From Meridianimaribacter flavus (GTDB lineage Bacteria; Bacteroidota; Bacteroidia; Flavobacteriales; Flavobacteriaceae): DNA of 64,000 bases. Each line of letters opens with the position of its first letter. Position 1 is the first letter of the stretch. Shown here one piece after another: positions 26,203 through 35,327 of the stretch. Under the pieces are notes generated by a model that was not told the DNA's origin, ran no database searches, and worked only from the letters and a program-made list of their open reading frames with translations. The translations under genes were made by a program, and so were the position numbers. The stretch is taken from the NCBI RefSeq assembly GCF_004366715.1, contig NZ_SOQZ01000001.1, positions 62,001 to 126,000 of the forward strand, given 5' to 3'.

Positions 26203-26625
26203 TTATGAATTGTGATAATGAATTGAGGTTTTTACATTAGCAAATTTGCGAAACATTTCCATCACACCACAGTATTTTTCAACCGACAGGTCTACCGCTT
26301 TCTTTATTTTGTCTTCGTTTAAATCATCACCATAAAAATGATATTCAACTGAAACAGTATGGTAATATTTTGGGTGTTCTTCGGTCAATTCTCCATAAGT
26401 GTCAATTCTGAAATCAGAAATTTTCACTTTCATTTTATCTAAAATAGATACCACGTCTAAACCTGAACATCCTGCTAGTGACGATAACATCATTGCCTTT
26501 GGTCGCAATCCTGAATTATGTCCTCCATGTTCTTCCGAAGTGTCCATAAATAGGGTTTTTCCGCTTGGGTTATCAGATTCAAACTGCGAATTTCCTTTCC
26601 AATGTGTAGAGACTTTATTTGTCAT
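26203..26625 (-). CDS. OsmC/Ohr family peroxiredoxin-like protein
   Basis: A 140-residue OsmC-fold protein with the two redox Cys at residue 53 (LAGCSG) and residue 119 (EKYCGVM). The family reduces organic hydroperoxides with thiols; the SGLRPKAMMLSSLAGCSGLDV block is closest to the YhfA-like branch, whose substrate is uncertain. Divergent from an AhpD-like gene, which also has a CxxC redox centre. An inverted repeat sits between them. Confidence 0.88.
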   Translation of the reverse strand: MTNKVSTHWKGNSQFESDNPSGKTLFMDTSEEHGGHNSGLRPKAMMLSSLAGCSGLDVVSILDKMKVKISDFRIDTYGELTEEHPKYYHTVSVEYHFYGDDLNEDKIKKAVDLSVEKYCGVMEMFRKFANVKTSIHYHNS

Positions 26626-26682
26626 GTTTGAAGATTTTTTTGTTTATTGTAATGAATAAATTTTTAATTACTTAAGACGTAA

Positions 26683-26726
26683 AAGACCTCTTAAAATTTC
26701 ATTAAATTACAAAAAAGAGGTGTCTT
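26683..26726. promoter_or_regulatory. Spaced inverted repeat in the osmC / AhpD-like divergent promoter region
   Basis: AAGACCTCTT (26683-26692) and AAGAGGTGTCTT (26715-26726) are inverted repeats separated by 22 nt, with one extra G in the second arm. The position between two divergent redox genes suits an operator. It may also be a hairpin in the leader of one gene. Confidence 0.4.
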
Positions 26727-26758
26727 ATTACTTCAAAAATACCACTAAAAAATAGATT

Positions 26759-27349
26759 ATGCCATTAGTCATTCCGTTATCTCCAGACCACGATGCTGAA
26801 ACTCAAAAACTAGCCGATTTTTACAACGAAACCTTAGGGTTTTGCCCTAATTCGGTATTAACTATGCAACGTCGTCCTGACATTTCAAAAGCATTTATCA
26901 ACCTCAACAAAGCAGTTATGGCTAATGAAGGTAGAGTTACTTCGGCCTTAAAACGTATGATTGCTTGGGTGAGTAGTAACGCTACAGGTTGTCGTTATTG
27001 TCAAGCGCATGCTATAAGAGCAGCGGAACGCTATGGAGCAGAACAGGAACAACTAGATAATATTTGGGAGTACAGAACGCATCCTGCGTTTTCTGAAGCT
27101 GAACGTGCAGCTCTCGATTTTAGTTTGGCTGCTAGTCAAGTACCAAATGCTGTTGACGACTCCATAAAAACACGATTGTATGAGCATTGGAACGAAGGTG
27201 AAATTGTGGAGATGTTAGGTGTCATTTCGTTGTTTGGTTACCTAAACCGTTGGAATGATAGCATGGGAACAAGTATTGAAAATGGAGCTGTTGAAAGTGG
27301 AGAACAGTATTTAGGAAAACACGGTTGGAATAAAGGAAAACATATATAA
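26759..27349 (+). CDS. AhpD-like carboxymuconolactone decarboxylase family protein
   Basis: A 196-residue helical protein of the peroxidase-related CMD family. The redox centre C78-R-Y-C81-Q-A-H84 is the CxxC-x2-H signature of AhpD-type proteins. Long N- and C-terminal additions surround the core domain, as in the 'uncharacterised peroxidase-related' branch. Such proteins are thought to relay electrons or act as weak peroxidases. Divergent from osmC, which supports a shared oxidative-stress theme. Confidence 0.85.
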   Translation: MPLVIPLSPDHDAETQKLADFYNETLGFCPNSVLTMQRRPDISKAFINLNKAVMANEGRVTSALKRMIAWVSSNATGCRYCQAHAIRAAERYGAEQEQLDNIWEYRTHPAFSEAERAALDFSLAASQVPNAVDDSIKTRLYEHWNEGEIVEMLGVISLFGYLNRWNDSMGTSIENGAVESGEQYLGKHGWNKGKHI

Positions 27350-27358
27350 AAATTGACA

Positions 27359-27871
27359 ATGACAGATTTAAACTGCCCAAACTGCAAAGAGACTGTTTCA
27401 CAAATAGAATTTGAGTGCTCTAACTGTGGATATCCTTTATCAGGAACTGAAAAAGAAAAAGCCATCTTCATTGGAAAACAAATCACCAATAAAACGAAAA
27501 TTGGAGACGCTAAAGATTCTCAAAACAGAGTCCAAAAAATACTATACATTATTGCTGCATTCCAATTTTTAAATGCGTTTTTAGTTTATAGAAAACTTTA
27601 CAGTATTGAAGATGTTATTTTCTATTGTGTTTTAGGTATTATTTTGATAATCTTTGGCTATTTATGCCCTAAAAAACCCATACTGTTTATTTCACTGTCT
27701 CTTGCATTGATCTTAGGTTATTATCTCTTATTGTATCTAAACGACCCAATGTATTTGTATAGCGGAATTCTTTGGAAAATAGTCATTGTTGCCTCATTAT
27801 TATATGGTTTAGCACTCTCATTTGATGAGCAAAAGCTGAAGAAAAAGTATAATTATCTAAAAGATAAATAA
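27359..27871 (+). CDS. Zinc-ribbon membrane protein
   Basis: A 170-residue protein of unknown function. The N-terminal CPNC and CSNCGYPL pairs (about residues 6-9 and 22-25) make a zinc ribbon. A charged linker leads to four hydrophobic stretches (about 57-160) and a basic tail. The ATG at 27359 starts directly before the ribbon; an in-frame TTG two codons upstream is unlikely. It lies 9 bp after the AhpD-like gene and 11 bp before a lipoprotein gene, so the three may be co-transcribed. Confidence 0.72.
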   Translation: MTDLNCPNCKETVSQIEFECSNCGYPLSGTEKEKAIFIGKQITNKTKIGDAKDSQNRVQKILYIIAAFQFLNAFLVYRKLYSIEDVIFYCVLGIILIIFGYLCPKKPILFISLSLALILGYYLLLYLNDPMYLYSGILWKIVIVASLLYGLALSFDEQKLKKKYNYLKDK

Positions 27872-27882
27872 GCCTCACAAAA

Positions 27883-28650
27883 ATGAAAAAAACACTATGC
27901 CTTCTTCTTTTATCATTAATCTTTATTGCTTGTAAAAACCAAACTGAAAAAACTGATAAGTCTTTTACTTTTATAGAGCAAGGACAGTATGTGGTTGATT
28001 CTTATAATGGTCATTCTATTTACAGAGATAAAAAGAATAAAAAAATAATGGATGGTTACTATGTTGTGGGTAATGAACTAACCAAATGGGAAGAGTTTAG
28101 TGTAAAAGAAGGCTTGCTAGATGGTGATTATTTACTTTTTCATAATAATGGTGAAATCTTCTCTCATGCCATTTATTCTAAAGGTAAAAAGCATGGAGCT
28201 GAAAAAACGTATTACCCTTCTGGGACGTTAAAAAAAACCGTTATGTATGCCAATGATGTGATAACCGGAACTGTTGAAACGTATTTTGAAAGCGGTCAAG
28301 TTGCCACTAAAGCAACTTATAAAGATGGAAAATCTGTAGAGTCTTCAGCTTATGATATTTTAGGAAATATTGTATCGCAAACCTTTATAAAAGACGGTAG
28401 AACTATTACCCAAACCATACGAGGTGGTAAAGTATATAGTGAGCAGATTAACTCCAATTACGACAGCTTTGAAGCCACCAAATTTTATAATGAAGACGGA
28501 AGTCTTGCTAAATTTTTACGATTTTTTGAAGATGGTGATACAGCTTACCTTATTGAACTTGATGAAAATGGCAACGAGATAAAACGTTTAAACGCAAAAG
28601 AAAATCCACAAGAACTATTAGAATACCAAAAGTATTTTATTGGGTTATAA
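27883..28650 (+). CDS. YwqK-like MORN-repeat lipoprotein
   Basis: A 255-residue lipoprotein with lipobox LIFIAC (lipidated Cys17). The mature part has several 20-25-residue MORN-like units, each with a core such as GDYLLFHNNGEIFS, HGAEKTYYPSGTLKK or GTVETYFESGQVATK. These are the MORN_2/YwqK repeats, which form flat beta hairpins. The family is widespread in Bacteroidota; some members were named antitoxins, but no toxin gene is adjacent, so I do not call it one. The residues after the Cys (KNQTEK) lack the acidic surface-export signal, so it probably stays periplasmic. Confidence 0.8.
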   Translation: MKKTLCLLLLSLIFIACKNQTEKTDKSFTFIEQGQYVVDSYNGHSIYRDKKNKKIMDGYYVVGNELTKWEEFSVKEGLLDGDYLLFHNNGEIFSHAIYSKGKKHGAEKTYYPSGTLKKTVMYANDVITGTVETYFESGQVATKATYKDGKSVESSAYDILGNIVSQTFIKDGRTITQTIRGGKVYSEQINSNYDSFEATKFYNEDGSLAKFLRFFEDGDTAYLIELDENGNEIKRLNAKENPQELLEYQKYFIGL

Positions 28651-28752
28651 AACAACTATATCTTCTCTTAATTTCTTTTTAAAATCAAATACAACTTTGT
28701 TTGCCATTTTATTGATTCTTCACATTTACATTTAACCCTAAGTTAAATTAAA

Positions 28753-28779
28753 AGAAGAGGATTTTTGCTGTCCTTTTTT
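28753..28779 (+). terminator. Weak terminator downstream of the YwqK-like gene
   Basis: A 10-bp stem with three G-U pairs (28753-28762 with 28770-28779) runs into its own T-rich arm. It lies 100 nt past the stop, so the assignment is tentative. Confidence 0.35.
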
Positions 28780-28872
28780 AATATTCATACTTGATGTAGT
28801 TTTACTTTAAACAAAAGCTAACATTTAAGTTTTTGCTCATAACTATTAAATAAATTGATTTACTTAGTATTG

Positions 28873-29037
28873 ATGAAAGCAATTAATATTAACATATTAT
28901 CAAAATTCAAAGGAAAATACATTTATAAATGCCTCAAGTTGATTGTGTTTTGGGTAGTCCTCCCTATCATCATATCCTTGATAATTGCGTTTATATTTTT
29001 CCATGGTAAGTTAATTTCAACCCTTGAGTTGTTATAA
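28873..29037 (+). CDS. Possible small membrane protein (54 aa)
   Basis: An ATG-initiated frame gives a basic N-terminal half (KFKGKYIYKCLK) and one long hydrophobic helix (about residues 25-46). There are no homologues I recognise. It stands alone between the lipoprotein and the UDG-like gene, with no clear promoter box. It may be a real small membrane protein or a chance frame in AT-rich DNA. Confidence 0.35.
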   Translation: MKAININILSKFKGKYIYKCLKLIVFWVVLPIIISLIIAFIFFHGKLISTLELL

Positions 29038-29082
29038 ATACTTGAATTTTTTTGTGGCTCAGGTGGTTTTCTATCTAAGCAA

Positions 29083-29652
29083 TTACATCAACCCTTTCAC
29101 TTTTCTCCTTAATTCAGGCAACACCTCAACTTCAAACCAAGGGTTTTTGCTTAGCCAAAATCGGTTTCTTGGACTTGGATGAGGTAACGGAAAATAGTAT
29201 GGCAAATACGTTTTAAAGTCTTTTACTGTTTTGGTAAGTGTTTGCTTCGCCTTCTCTTTTAAATAATACTTCTGCGCATACATACCTATTAAAATCACAA
29301 GTTCTACTTTGGGCATTTGCTGTAACAACAACTCATGCCATTGTGGAGCACATTCTTGTCGAGGTGGTAAATCACCACTCTTCCCTTTTCCTGGATAACA
29401 AAAACCCATAGGTATAATGGCAAAATGTTCAGGGTTGTAAAACTCTTGGTCAGTAACATTAAGCCATGTTCTAAGTTGCCTTCCACTAGCATCATCCCAA
29501 GGAATTCCAGACGCATGTACTTTGGTTCCTGGTGCTTGACCAATAATTACAATTTTAGAGTTTTTATGTGCTGAAACAACTGGGTTTGGACCAAGTGGCA
29601 AATGGTCTTTACAGATAGTACATTGCTTTATGTTGTTTAGTAGTTCTTGCAT
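29083..29652 (-). CDS. Uracil-DNA glycosylase family protein
   Basis: A 189-residue UDG-superfamily protein. Motif A is IIGQAPGTKVH and motif B is HPSPRNRFW, with the intervening GRQLRTWL block. An N-terminal CTICKDHLPLGPNP holds the first two Cys of the family-4-like cluster site, but further cluster Cys are not obvious, so it may lack the cluster. The family removes uracil from DNA; this branch in Bacteroidota is largely uncharacterised. It follows rsmI after a 41-bp spacer holding a palindrome. Confidence 0.82.
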   Translation of the reverse strand: MQELLNNIKQCTICKDHLPLGPNPVVSAHKNSKIVIIGQAPGTKVHASGIPWDDASGRQLRTWLNVTDQEFYNPEHFAIIPMGFCYPGKGKSGDLPPRQECAPQWHELLLQQMPKVELVILIGMYAQKYYLKEKAKQTLTKTVKDFKTYLPYYFPLPHPSPRNRFWLSKNPWFEVEVLPELRRKVKGLM

Positions 29653-29664
29653 TGAACTGTTTTT

Positions 29665-29688
29665 AATTCTGAATCCAATTTCAGAATT
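29665..29688. repeat. Palindrome between rsmI and the UDG-like gene
   Basis: AATTCTGAA (29665-29673) and TTCAGAATT (29680-29688) form a perfect 9-bp stem with a 6-nt loop. It belongs to the same style as the repeats at 21420 and 24482. Confidence 0.45.
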
Positions 29689-29693
29689 TCAAA

Positions 29694-30365
29694 TTACTTC
29701 TTCCCAGCAACCACAATTACAATTTCGCCTTTTGGTGGCTTGTTTGTGTAGTATTCTAAAACCTCTTTTGCAGTACCTCTAACCGTTTCTTCATAGAGTT
29801 TTGTTAACTCTCTAGAAACAGATACTTGGCGATCTTCACCAAAGTACTCACAAAAATTAGTAAGCGTTTTTATAAGTTTATGAGGGCTTTCATAAAAAAT
29901 CATGGTTCTGGTTTCTTCTGCTAAAAAAGTCAATCGTGTTTGTCTCCCTTTTTTTACAGGCAAAAAGCCTTCAAACACAAATTTATCGTTAGGCAAACCA
30001 CTATTTACTAAAGCAGGTACAAAAGCAGTTGCTCCTGGTAAACACTCTACTTCAATAGCGTTTTCAACACAAGCTCTCGTTAATAAAAATCCAGGATCTG
30101 AAATTGCTGGTGTTCCTGCATCGCTTATAAGCGCTATTGTTGTTCCGCTTTTTAGTTTATTTACTAAACTTTCAACCATTTTATGCTCATTATGCATGTG
30201 GTGCGATTGCATAGGAGTAGTGATTTCAAAATGCTTTAGTAATTTCCCTGAAGTACGTGTGTCTTCAGCTAAAATCAAATCGGCTTGTTCTAATACTTCA
30301 ACAGCCCTAAAAGTCATGTCTTTTAGGTTTCCTATTGGTGTGGGTACAATATAAAGTTTGCTCAT
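29694..30365 (-). CDS. rsmI: 16S rRNA (cytidine(1402)-2'-O)-methyltransferase RsmI
   Basis: A 223-residue tetrapyrrole-methylase-fold enzyme. Family motifs are LYIVPTPIGNLKDMTFRA, ILAEDTRTSGKLL, ALISDAGTPAISDPG and FYESPHKL. It methylates C1402 of 16S rRNA using SAM, in the decoding centre. The ATG at 30365 (MSKLYIVPTP) is chosen, since the promoter box is 18 nt upstream and an upstream extension adds an unconserved 17 residues. Confidence 0.94.
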   Translation of the reverse strand: MSKLYIVPTPIGNLKDMTFRAVEVLEQADLILAEDTRTSGKLLKHFEITTPMQSHHMHNEHKMVESLVNKLKSGTTIALISDAGTPAISDPGFLLTRACVENAIEVECLPGATAFVPALVNSGLPNDKFVFEGFLPVKKGRQTRLTFLAEETRTMIFYESPHKLIKTLTNFCEYFGEDRQVSVSRELTKLYEETVRGTAKEVLEYYTNKPPKGEIVIVVAGKK

Positions 30366-30382
30366 AAATGCTAAGTAACAGT

Positions 30383-30390
30383 CAAATTTA
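30383..30390 (-). promoter_or_regulatory. Promoter -7 box of rsmI
   Basis: The minus strand reads TAAATTTG (TAnnTTTG). The predicted leader is about 13 nt and supports the start at 30365. Confidence 0.5.
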
Positions 30391-30456
30391 CAATCTTTTA
30401 AACTATCTTCACACAACCATTTTTATTATTTGACATCTATTTGTAAAAACCAACCT

Positions 30457-33400
30457 ATGTTCAAAAGCGTTTTAAGCCTCGTGATTTTTTGTCTCTGTTT
30501 TTTTAAATTATCTGCTCAAACGACAGATTTAGCAGTAGTTGTAGAGGCTCAAAACCTGAGTGGTACCGATGTTTCTCAGGTTCAAATCTACCAAGAATTT
30601 CAGTACATAGTTACAATTATAAATTCTGGAAATGCGGTAAGTAATGCTACTTTTTCTTTAAACCTTAATGATGACGTTGTTGTTAACTCTTATGTTTCGC
30701 AAAACAATTTAGGAGGTGCAAGTGATGCCGAAAATTTCAACCTTGAACTCAATAACGTCCTCACAGGAAGTGTTGCTAGTTTACCCAATAACTCTAGCGT
30801 TGAAATACGAATTAATGTTAATGCGCCTACAGATATTGGAGGAATTGCTTTTGATGCATTAGTCTCTCCTCCATCAGGCACTACCGACACCAATACATCA
30901 AACAACCAGTCTATAATTTCTATTGATGTTATTGACATCCCTATTGATTTTTCGGTAGTATATTCTCAAATAAGTCCTGCTGAAGGAACAGGAATTAGCG
31001 CCTGGAACGATACTGTAACTTATGAATTTACAATCACCAATAATAGTAGTGTTTCTTACCCTTTATATGGAATAACTGGGTTTATGACATTGCAATCTCC
31101 TTTTGAATATGGTCAACCAGTTGTACAATTACAATCTATAGAATGTGTTGGCTCAACCAACGGAACAGAGTGTCCAGATCTCTCTACTGTAAATGGTCCA
31201 TTAACTGTTGTAAATACAACGTCAGCTATTTTTAGTTATGGCACACCTCATGTGTTTACTTCAGGCGGTTCAATAACTTTTCAGGTTGTTTATCAATTTC
31301 TACAACCTAGTTGTGCTTTTGATCCACAGCAAATAATTGTAGATAGTTATATTAATATTGAGCTAAACCACGTTAATGAATCTTCGGATAGTTCTAATTT
31401 AGTTCAAACTAGTTTATTGACTGCGGAATTATGTAATGTGACTGATATTTGTATTGATACTATTCAAACAAATCCTGATGTTTCTACCATTGTTGATTGG
31501 GGAGAAGAAGTCACCTTTGAAACTACAGTTTGTAATAATGGACCTCTTGACGCTCCTATTGTTTTCTTTCTACAAAACCTATCTACTACAGTAACTTGGG
31601 ATATAATAAGCATAACCTGTTTAGGCACAACAGGAGATGTAACATGTGATGATTTTACTATTACTGATATGGATACGTTGTGGGCTAGTGATACGTTTAC
31701 TATGCCTGTTGGAGCAACCATTACTATTGAAACAACAGTAATTTTCCTAGAACCAGAGTGCTCAACAAGTACACAAAATACACTTGCTCATGTAAGAAGC
31801 GGAACCAACATTATGCAAAGTCAGCTTTTTGATTCAAATATTGAAAATAGCGCTCAAAGCGATTTTGTTACATTACCTCCTACTGCATCTTGTCCTGCAT
31901 CTGATATACAAGTTATAAAAACACAAATTGCACCAGAATTACCTGAAGGTGGAGACGTTAACAATACTACAGATTGGGGACCAATCACTTATGAAATAAC
32001 CGTTACAAATGCTGGTGATGTAGACACTTTTATCGAGCTTTCAGATTATATGACTTTAGCTGGAAGCATACCTGTTTCTGCTAGTTTACTTTCTGTTGAA
32101 TGTGTTTCAACAACTGGTACTGCTGAATGTTTAACTATTACAAACGCAAACATAGATGTGGTTTTTGATGGTGAACCAGAAGATGGTGAGTTTGATGAAT
32201 TTTGGGGAATTACCGTTGAAGACAATTGGGAATTACCTGCGCAAAGTTCTGTAACATTTCAAGCAACTGTAAATTGGCAACCTGGTTGTTCAAGCGCTGC
32301 TATTCCTGTTATAAATAATGTTACAGCAAATCATATTGGCGATGATATTATTGATGCAAGTCCTTCAAATAACAGTTCTCAAGTAACTTCATATTTAGCA
32401 CCTTGTGTAGATTTAATTGTACAAACATTTCCTGAGTTTACTCAAGTTACAGTTAACCAGCCTTTTGATTGGATAATTGACATAAGTAATAGCACAACAA
32501 GCTCTAACGCTACAAACATATTTTTTGAAGATATATTAGACGCTAACTTTACAGTTGTTGGAACTCCAACATGTAGCGTTACTGCTGGTACTGCTACTTG
32601 CATGAGTGGCTTTTCGGTAACCGGAAATACTATTTCGGGTGTGATTCCTAATATGGAATCTGGTTCAACTGTTAGAATACGAATTCCTGTTACTGCACCA
32701 AGTTTTGGTGGAGCTTTTAACAATACAGCCGAAGCAACTCCAGATATTGCTGAAAATAATGAGTTAACTCCTGAAACAAATATTTCAATAAGCAACGTTC
32801 AAGTTATTGCTCCTACTTTAACTAAAGCGTTTGATCCTGATACTATTTTTGAAGGTCAAGAAAGTACTTTAACTTTTACAGTTTACAATATTGCTTCAAA
32901 CCCTTCGCAAACCAACATTTCATTTACCGATAATTTACCCGCTGGTGTAGTACTTTCTGGAGAAGCCTATTGGGTTGAAGACAATGGTTGTACATCAACA
33001 TTTACAGGAACAAGTGGAGACACCTTTGTAGGCGTAACTAACCTAACCTTTCCTGAAGGTGTTGCAAGCTGTACTTTTGCAGTTTCGGTGACATCTAGTA
33101 GCATTGGCACTCACATTAATGACAGTTCTAACTTTAGCGACCAAAACAATATTGACACTTCGCAAACCTATGCTGAGTTAACGGTTTTACAAGACACTAC
33201 TGATGTAGATATTGAAATTTTAAAATCTGTTTCGCCAGAAGAAGTTTCTATTGGTGAAGAGGTGATTTTTACAATTACCGCAAGTAACCTAGGTCAAACT
33301 ACAGCTACACTTATTGAGGTTATTGACAATTTACCTAGTGGTTATGAGTACATATCTTCAACTGTTTCTGAAGGCGTTTTTGATGCATCAAGCTTTACTT

Positions 33401-33846
33401 GGTCAATTGCTTCACTTACTTCAGGTCAATTAGAAACATTAACGATTACTGCTCGTGTTTTATCCTCTGAAAACCTATTAAACATTGCTTTATTGGGCAC
33501 AGTAAATGAAACTGATAGGGACGACACAAACAATAGCGATAATGCCGAAGTTGCTGTAAACAATTGCTTAGAAATACCTCAAGGAATTTCTCCTAACAAT
33601 GATTCTTCAAATGACTTTTTAGTAATTCCTTGTATTGAAGATTATCCAGAAAACCGAATTAAGATTTTTAATCGTTTAGGTGTTCAAATTTATCAAAGTG
33701 ATAACTACAGAAATAATTGGGATGGGAAGCCTAATATGGGATTCCCAGAAACTTCTAGCTTATTACCTGTTGGCACATATTATTATATACTAGAAATACC
33801 AGAACTACAAAAACCTATTATGGGTTGGTTGTACTTAAATTATTAA
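30457..33846 (+). CDS. Large DUF11-repeat protein with T9SS type B (gliding-associated) C-terminal domain
   Basis: A 1129-residue secreted protein. A signal peptide ends near LSAQ (about residue 21). The body is made of at least five DUF11/CARDB-like beta-sandwich repeats, seen by recurring VTYEFTITN, ITYEITVTNAG and VIFTITASNLGQT strands. The last ~90 residues (from LEIPQGISPNNDSSNDF to MGWLYLNY) are the CHU_C/gliding-motility-associated domain, including IKIFNRLGVQIYQ and NNWDG. This directs type IX secretion and cell-surface attachment. Likely an adhesin or surface fibre; the ligand is unknown. I start at the ATG at 30457, directly before the signal peptide. The end overlaps the converging gene by 4 bp. 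Confidence 0.9.
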   Translation: MFKSVLSLVIFCLCFFKLSAQTTDLAVVVEAQNLSGTDVSQVQIYQEFQYIVTIINSGNAVSNATFSLNLNDDVVVNSYVSQNNLGGASDAENFNLELNNVLTGSVASLPNNSSVEIRINVNAPTDIGGIAFDALVSPPSGTTDTNTSNNQSIISIDVIDIPIDFSVVYSQISPAEGTGISAWNDTVTYEFTITNNSSVSYPLYGITGFMTLQSPFEYGQPVVQLQSIECVGSTNGTECPDLSTVNGPLTVVNTTSAIFSYGTPHVFTSGGSITFQVVYQFLQPSCAFDPQQIIVDSYINIELNHVNESSDSSNLVQTSLLTAELCNVTDICIDTIQTNPDVSTIVDWGEEVTFETTVCNNGPLDAPIVFFLQNLSTTVTWDIISITCLGTTGDVTCDDFTITDMDTLWASDTFTMPVGATITIETTVIFLEPECSTSTQNTLAHVRSGTNIMQSQLFDSNIENSAQSDFVTLPPTASCPASDIQVIKTQIAPELPEGGDVNNTTDWGPITYEITVTNAGDVDTFIELSDYMTLAGSIPVSASLLSVECVSTTGTAECLTITNANIDVVFDGEPEDGEFDEFWGITVEDNWELPAQSSVTFQATVNWQPGCSSAAIPVINNVTANHIGDDIIDASPSNNSSQVTSYLAPCVDLIVQTFPEFTQVTVNQPFDWIIDISNSTTSSNATNIFFEDILDANFTVVGTPTCSVTAGTATCMSGFSVTGNTISGVIPNMESGSTVRIRIPVTAPSFGGAFNNTAEATPDIAENNELTPETNISISNVQVIAPTLTKAFDPDTIFEGQESTLTFTVYNIASNPSQTNISFTDNLPAGVVLSGEAYWVEDNGCTSTFTGTSGDTFVGVTNLTFPEGVASCTFAVSVTSSSIGTHINDSSNFSDQNNIDTSQTYAELTVLQDTTDVDIEILKSVSPEEVSIGEEVIFTITASNLGQTTATLIEVIDNLPSGYEYISSTVSEGVFDASSFTWSIASLTSGQLETLTITARVLSSENLLNIALLGTVNETDRDDTNNSDNAEVAVNNCLEIPQGISPNNDSSNDFLVIPCIEDYPENRIKIFNRLGVQIYQSDNYRNNWDGKPNMGFPETSSLLPVGTYYYILEIPELQKPIMGWLYLNY

Positions 33847-34577
33847 TCAAACTTACTTTCAATAATTTCCATGAAGCGTTCTTCGTAATCCTCTTTTCCT
33901 TCCCATTGGTTGTAATCAGGTTTTACGATATTTTGAATTAAATGACTCGCTTCTTGAAAAGAGCTTGATGTATTTATTTGAGAAAGCACTCTGTCGTAAT
34001 CTTCATTTTTACCATCAAACAAATGCTTGATAAATGCAATTTTATCATTTAAACCAATAGTAATTCCTCCTCGCTTAAGCTTATCGTTAAGCGACTTCTT
34101 TATGTCTTGTTTAGCTTCGGCAACAGGTTCAAAAATTGGCATCTCTTTAAAATCAGCTGTTAACTCTTCTAAATCGTTTTTATGATAATTAGTTTTAGGA
34201 ATCGCTTTTTCAAACACTTCGTCAATTTGTTGGGTTTCTTCAGGCATTTGGGCAACAATATCCTTAATCTTTTCCATTACTGGCTCCATAATGCCATCGT
34301 CTTCAACATCATCAAGGTTTATGTAAATTTTGTCTTCAACCTCAATATTGTCACTTACTTTATTATTGAAAGCAACATCCAACATTCCAAAAAACGACGA
34401 GTCTCCACCTATAGTTGGCATATCATCTTCAAAGTTTTCTTGGGCAAACTTTAAAACGGTAAGTTTTTCATACAGAGCAGATACTTCAGCATGCATTTTA
34501 TCAACATCTTCTCTTCCTTTTAGTTTAAGAATTCGATGCGCAATGCTAATTAATTCTGATTCCAATTTCTTCTTCAT
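33843..34577 (-). CDS. Conserved hypothetical cytoplasmic protein (244 aa)
   Basis: No domain I can name. The protein is soluble, acidic and mostly helical. An N-terminal helical segment (ELISIAHRILKLKGREDVDKM) leads to an acidic low-complexity middle, and to a basic and structured C-terminal part with LNDKIAFIKHLFDGKNEDYD and ending YEERFMEIIESKFD. From memory, similar proteins are conserved across Flavobacteriaceae. The gene is divergent from tdk with 102 bp between, and converges on the T9SS gene with a 4-bp overlap of the two stop regions. Confidence 0.75.
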   Translation of the reverse strand: MKKKLESELISIAHRILKLKGREDVDKMHAEVSALYEKLTVLKFAQENFEDDMPTIGGDSSFFGMLDVAFNNKVSDNIEVEDKIYINLDDVEDDGIMEPVMEKIKDIVAQMPEETQQIDEVFEKAIPKTNYHKNDLEELTADFKEMPIFEPVAEAKQDIKKSLNDKLKRGGITIGLNDKIAFIKHLFDGKNEDYDRVLSQINTSSSFQEASHLIQNIVKPDYNQWEGKEDYEERFMEIIESKFD

Positions 34578-34612
34578 AACTTTTAAAATTTAATCCAAAT
34601 TATACTTTTGAT

Positions 34613-34620
34613 TTTTAATA
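34613..34620 (+). promoter_or_regulatory. Promoter -7 box of tdk-alr
   Basis: TACTTTTG (TAnnTTTG) with a predicted leader of about 55 nt before the tdk ATG. Confidence 0.4.
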
Positions 34621-34679
34621 AATTTACGCCACCTTTATGCAAACGGGAATTTTCCCTGTTTTAGTGTTAAAATTACAAA

Positions 34680-35327
34680 ATGTTTCTCGAAAATACAGTA
34701 AATCATAAAGAACAATTTGGATGGATTGAAGTTATTTGCGGTTCAATGTTCTCGGGTAAAACCGAAGAATTGATTCGCAGATTAAAACGAGCTCAATTTG
34801 CAAGACAAAAAGTAGAAATTTTTAAACCTGCAATTGACATACGTTATGACGATGAAAAAGTTGTGTCGCACGACTCTAACGAAATTCGCTCAACTCCTGT
34901 TCCTGCTGCTGCCAACATTCCTATTTTGGCTGATGGTTGTGATGTTGTAGGTATTGATGAGGCTCAATTTTTTGATGATGAAATTGTAAGGGTTTGCAAC
35001 GACCTAGCAAACAAAGGTATTCGAGTTATTGTAGCAGGTTTAGATATGGATTTTAAAGGTAATCCTTTTGGTCCAATGCCTTATTTAATGGCAACTGCAG
35101 AATATGTTACAAAAGTACACGCTATATGCACAAAAACAGGAAATCTGGCTCAGTACAGCTATAGAAAATCTAAAAATGATAATCTTGTATTATTAGGTGA
35201 AGTTGAAGAATACGAACCTTTAAGTAGAGCTGCTTTTTATAAAACCATGTTGCGTGATAAGGTAAGAAACATGAAGGTTAATGATCCTGAGGATCTTTCT
35301 AATAAACCACAAGACGACAATGCCTAA
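34680..35327 (+). CDS. tdk: Thymidine kinase (type II)
   Basis: A 215-residue cytosolic TK of the E. coli/human TK1 fold that phosphorylates thymidine with ATP. The P-loop [10 protein letters not shown] is at residues 21-30, the Mg-binding DEAQFFD at about 96, and the lid and thymidine-binding [10 protein letters not shown] near 181. In the standard family four Cys in two pairs hold a zinc ion. Here the first pair reads CTKTG (one Cys) and the second has none (PLSRAAFY), so zinc binding is lost or replaced. The gene overlaps alr by 8 bp. Confidence 0.9.
   Translation: MFLENTVNHKEQFGWIEVICGSMFSGKTEELIRRLKRAQFARQKVEIFKPAIDIRYDDEKVVSHDSNEIRSTPVPAAANIPILADGCDVVGIDEAQFFDDEIVRVCNDLANKGIRVIVAGLDMDFKGNPFGPMPYLMATAEYVTKVHAICTKTGNLAQYSYRKSKNDNLVLLGEVEEYEPLSRAAFYKTMLRDKVRNMKVNDPEDLSNKPQDDNA

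Noticed and set aside
27883-28650. Antitoxin role for the YwqK-like lipoprotein
   Set aside because: The name comes from one family member; this protein is exported and has no toxin gene beside it.
29902-30354. A 150-codon plus-strand frame inside rsmI
   Set aside because: Antisense to a clear rsmI gene with conserved motifs; low-complexity Ser/Val composition.
30430-30456. An upstream TTG start for the large T9SS protein
   Set aside because: It would place nine charged or polar residues before the signal peptide; the ATG at 30457 directly precedes it.
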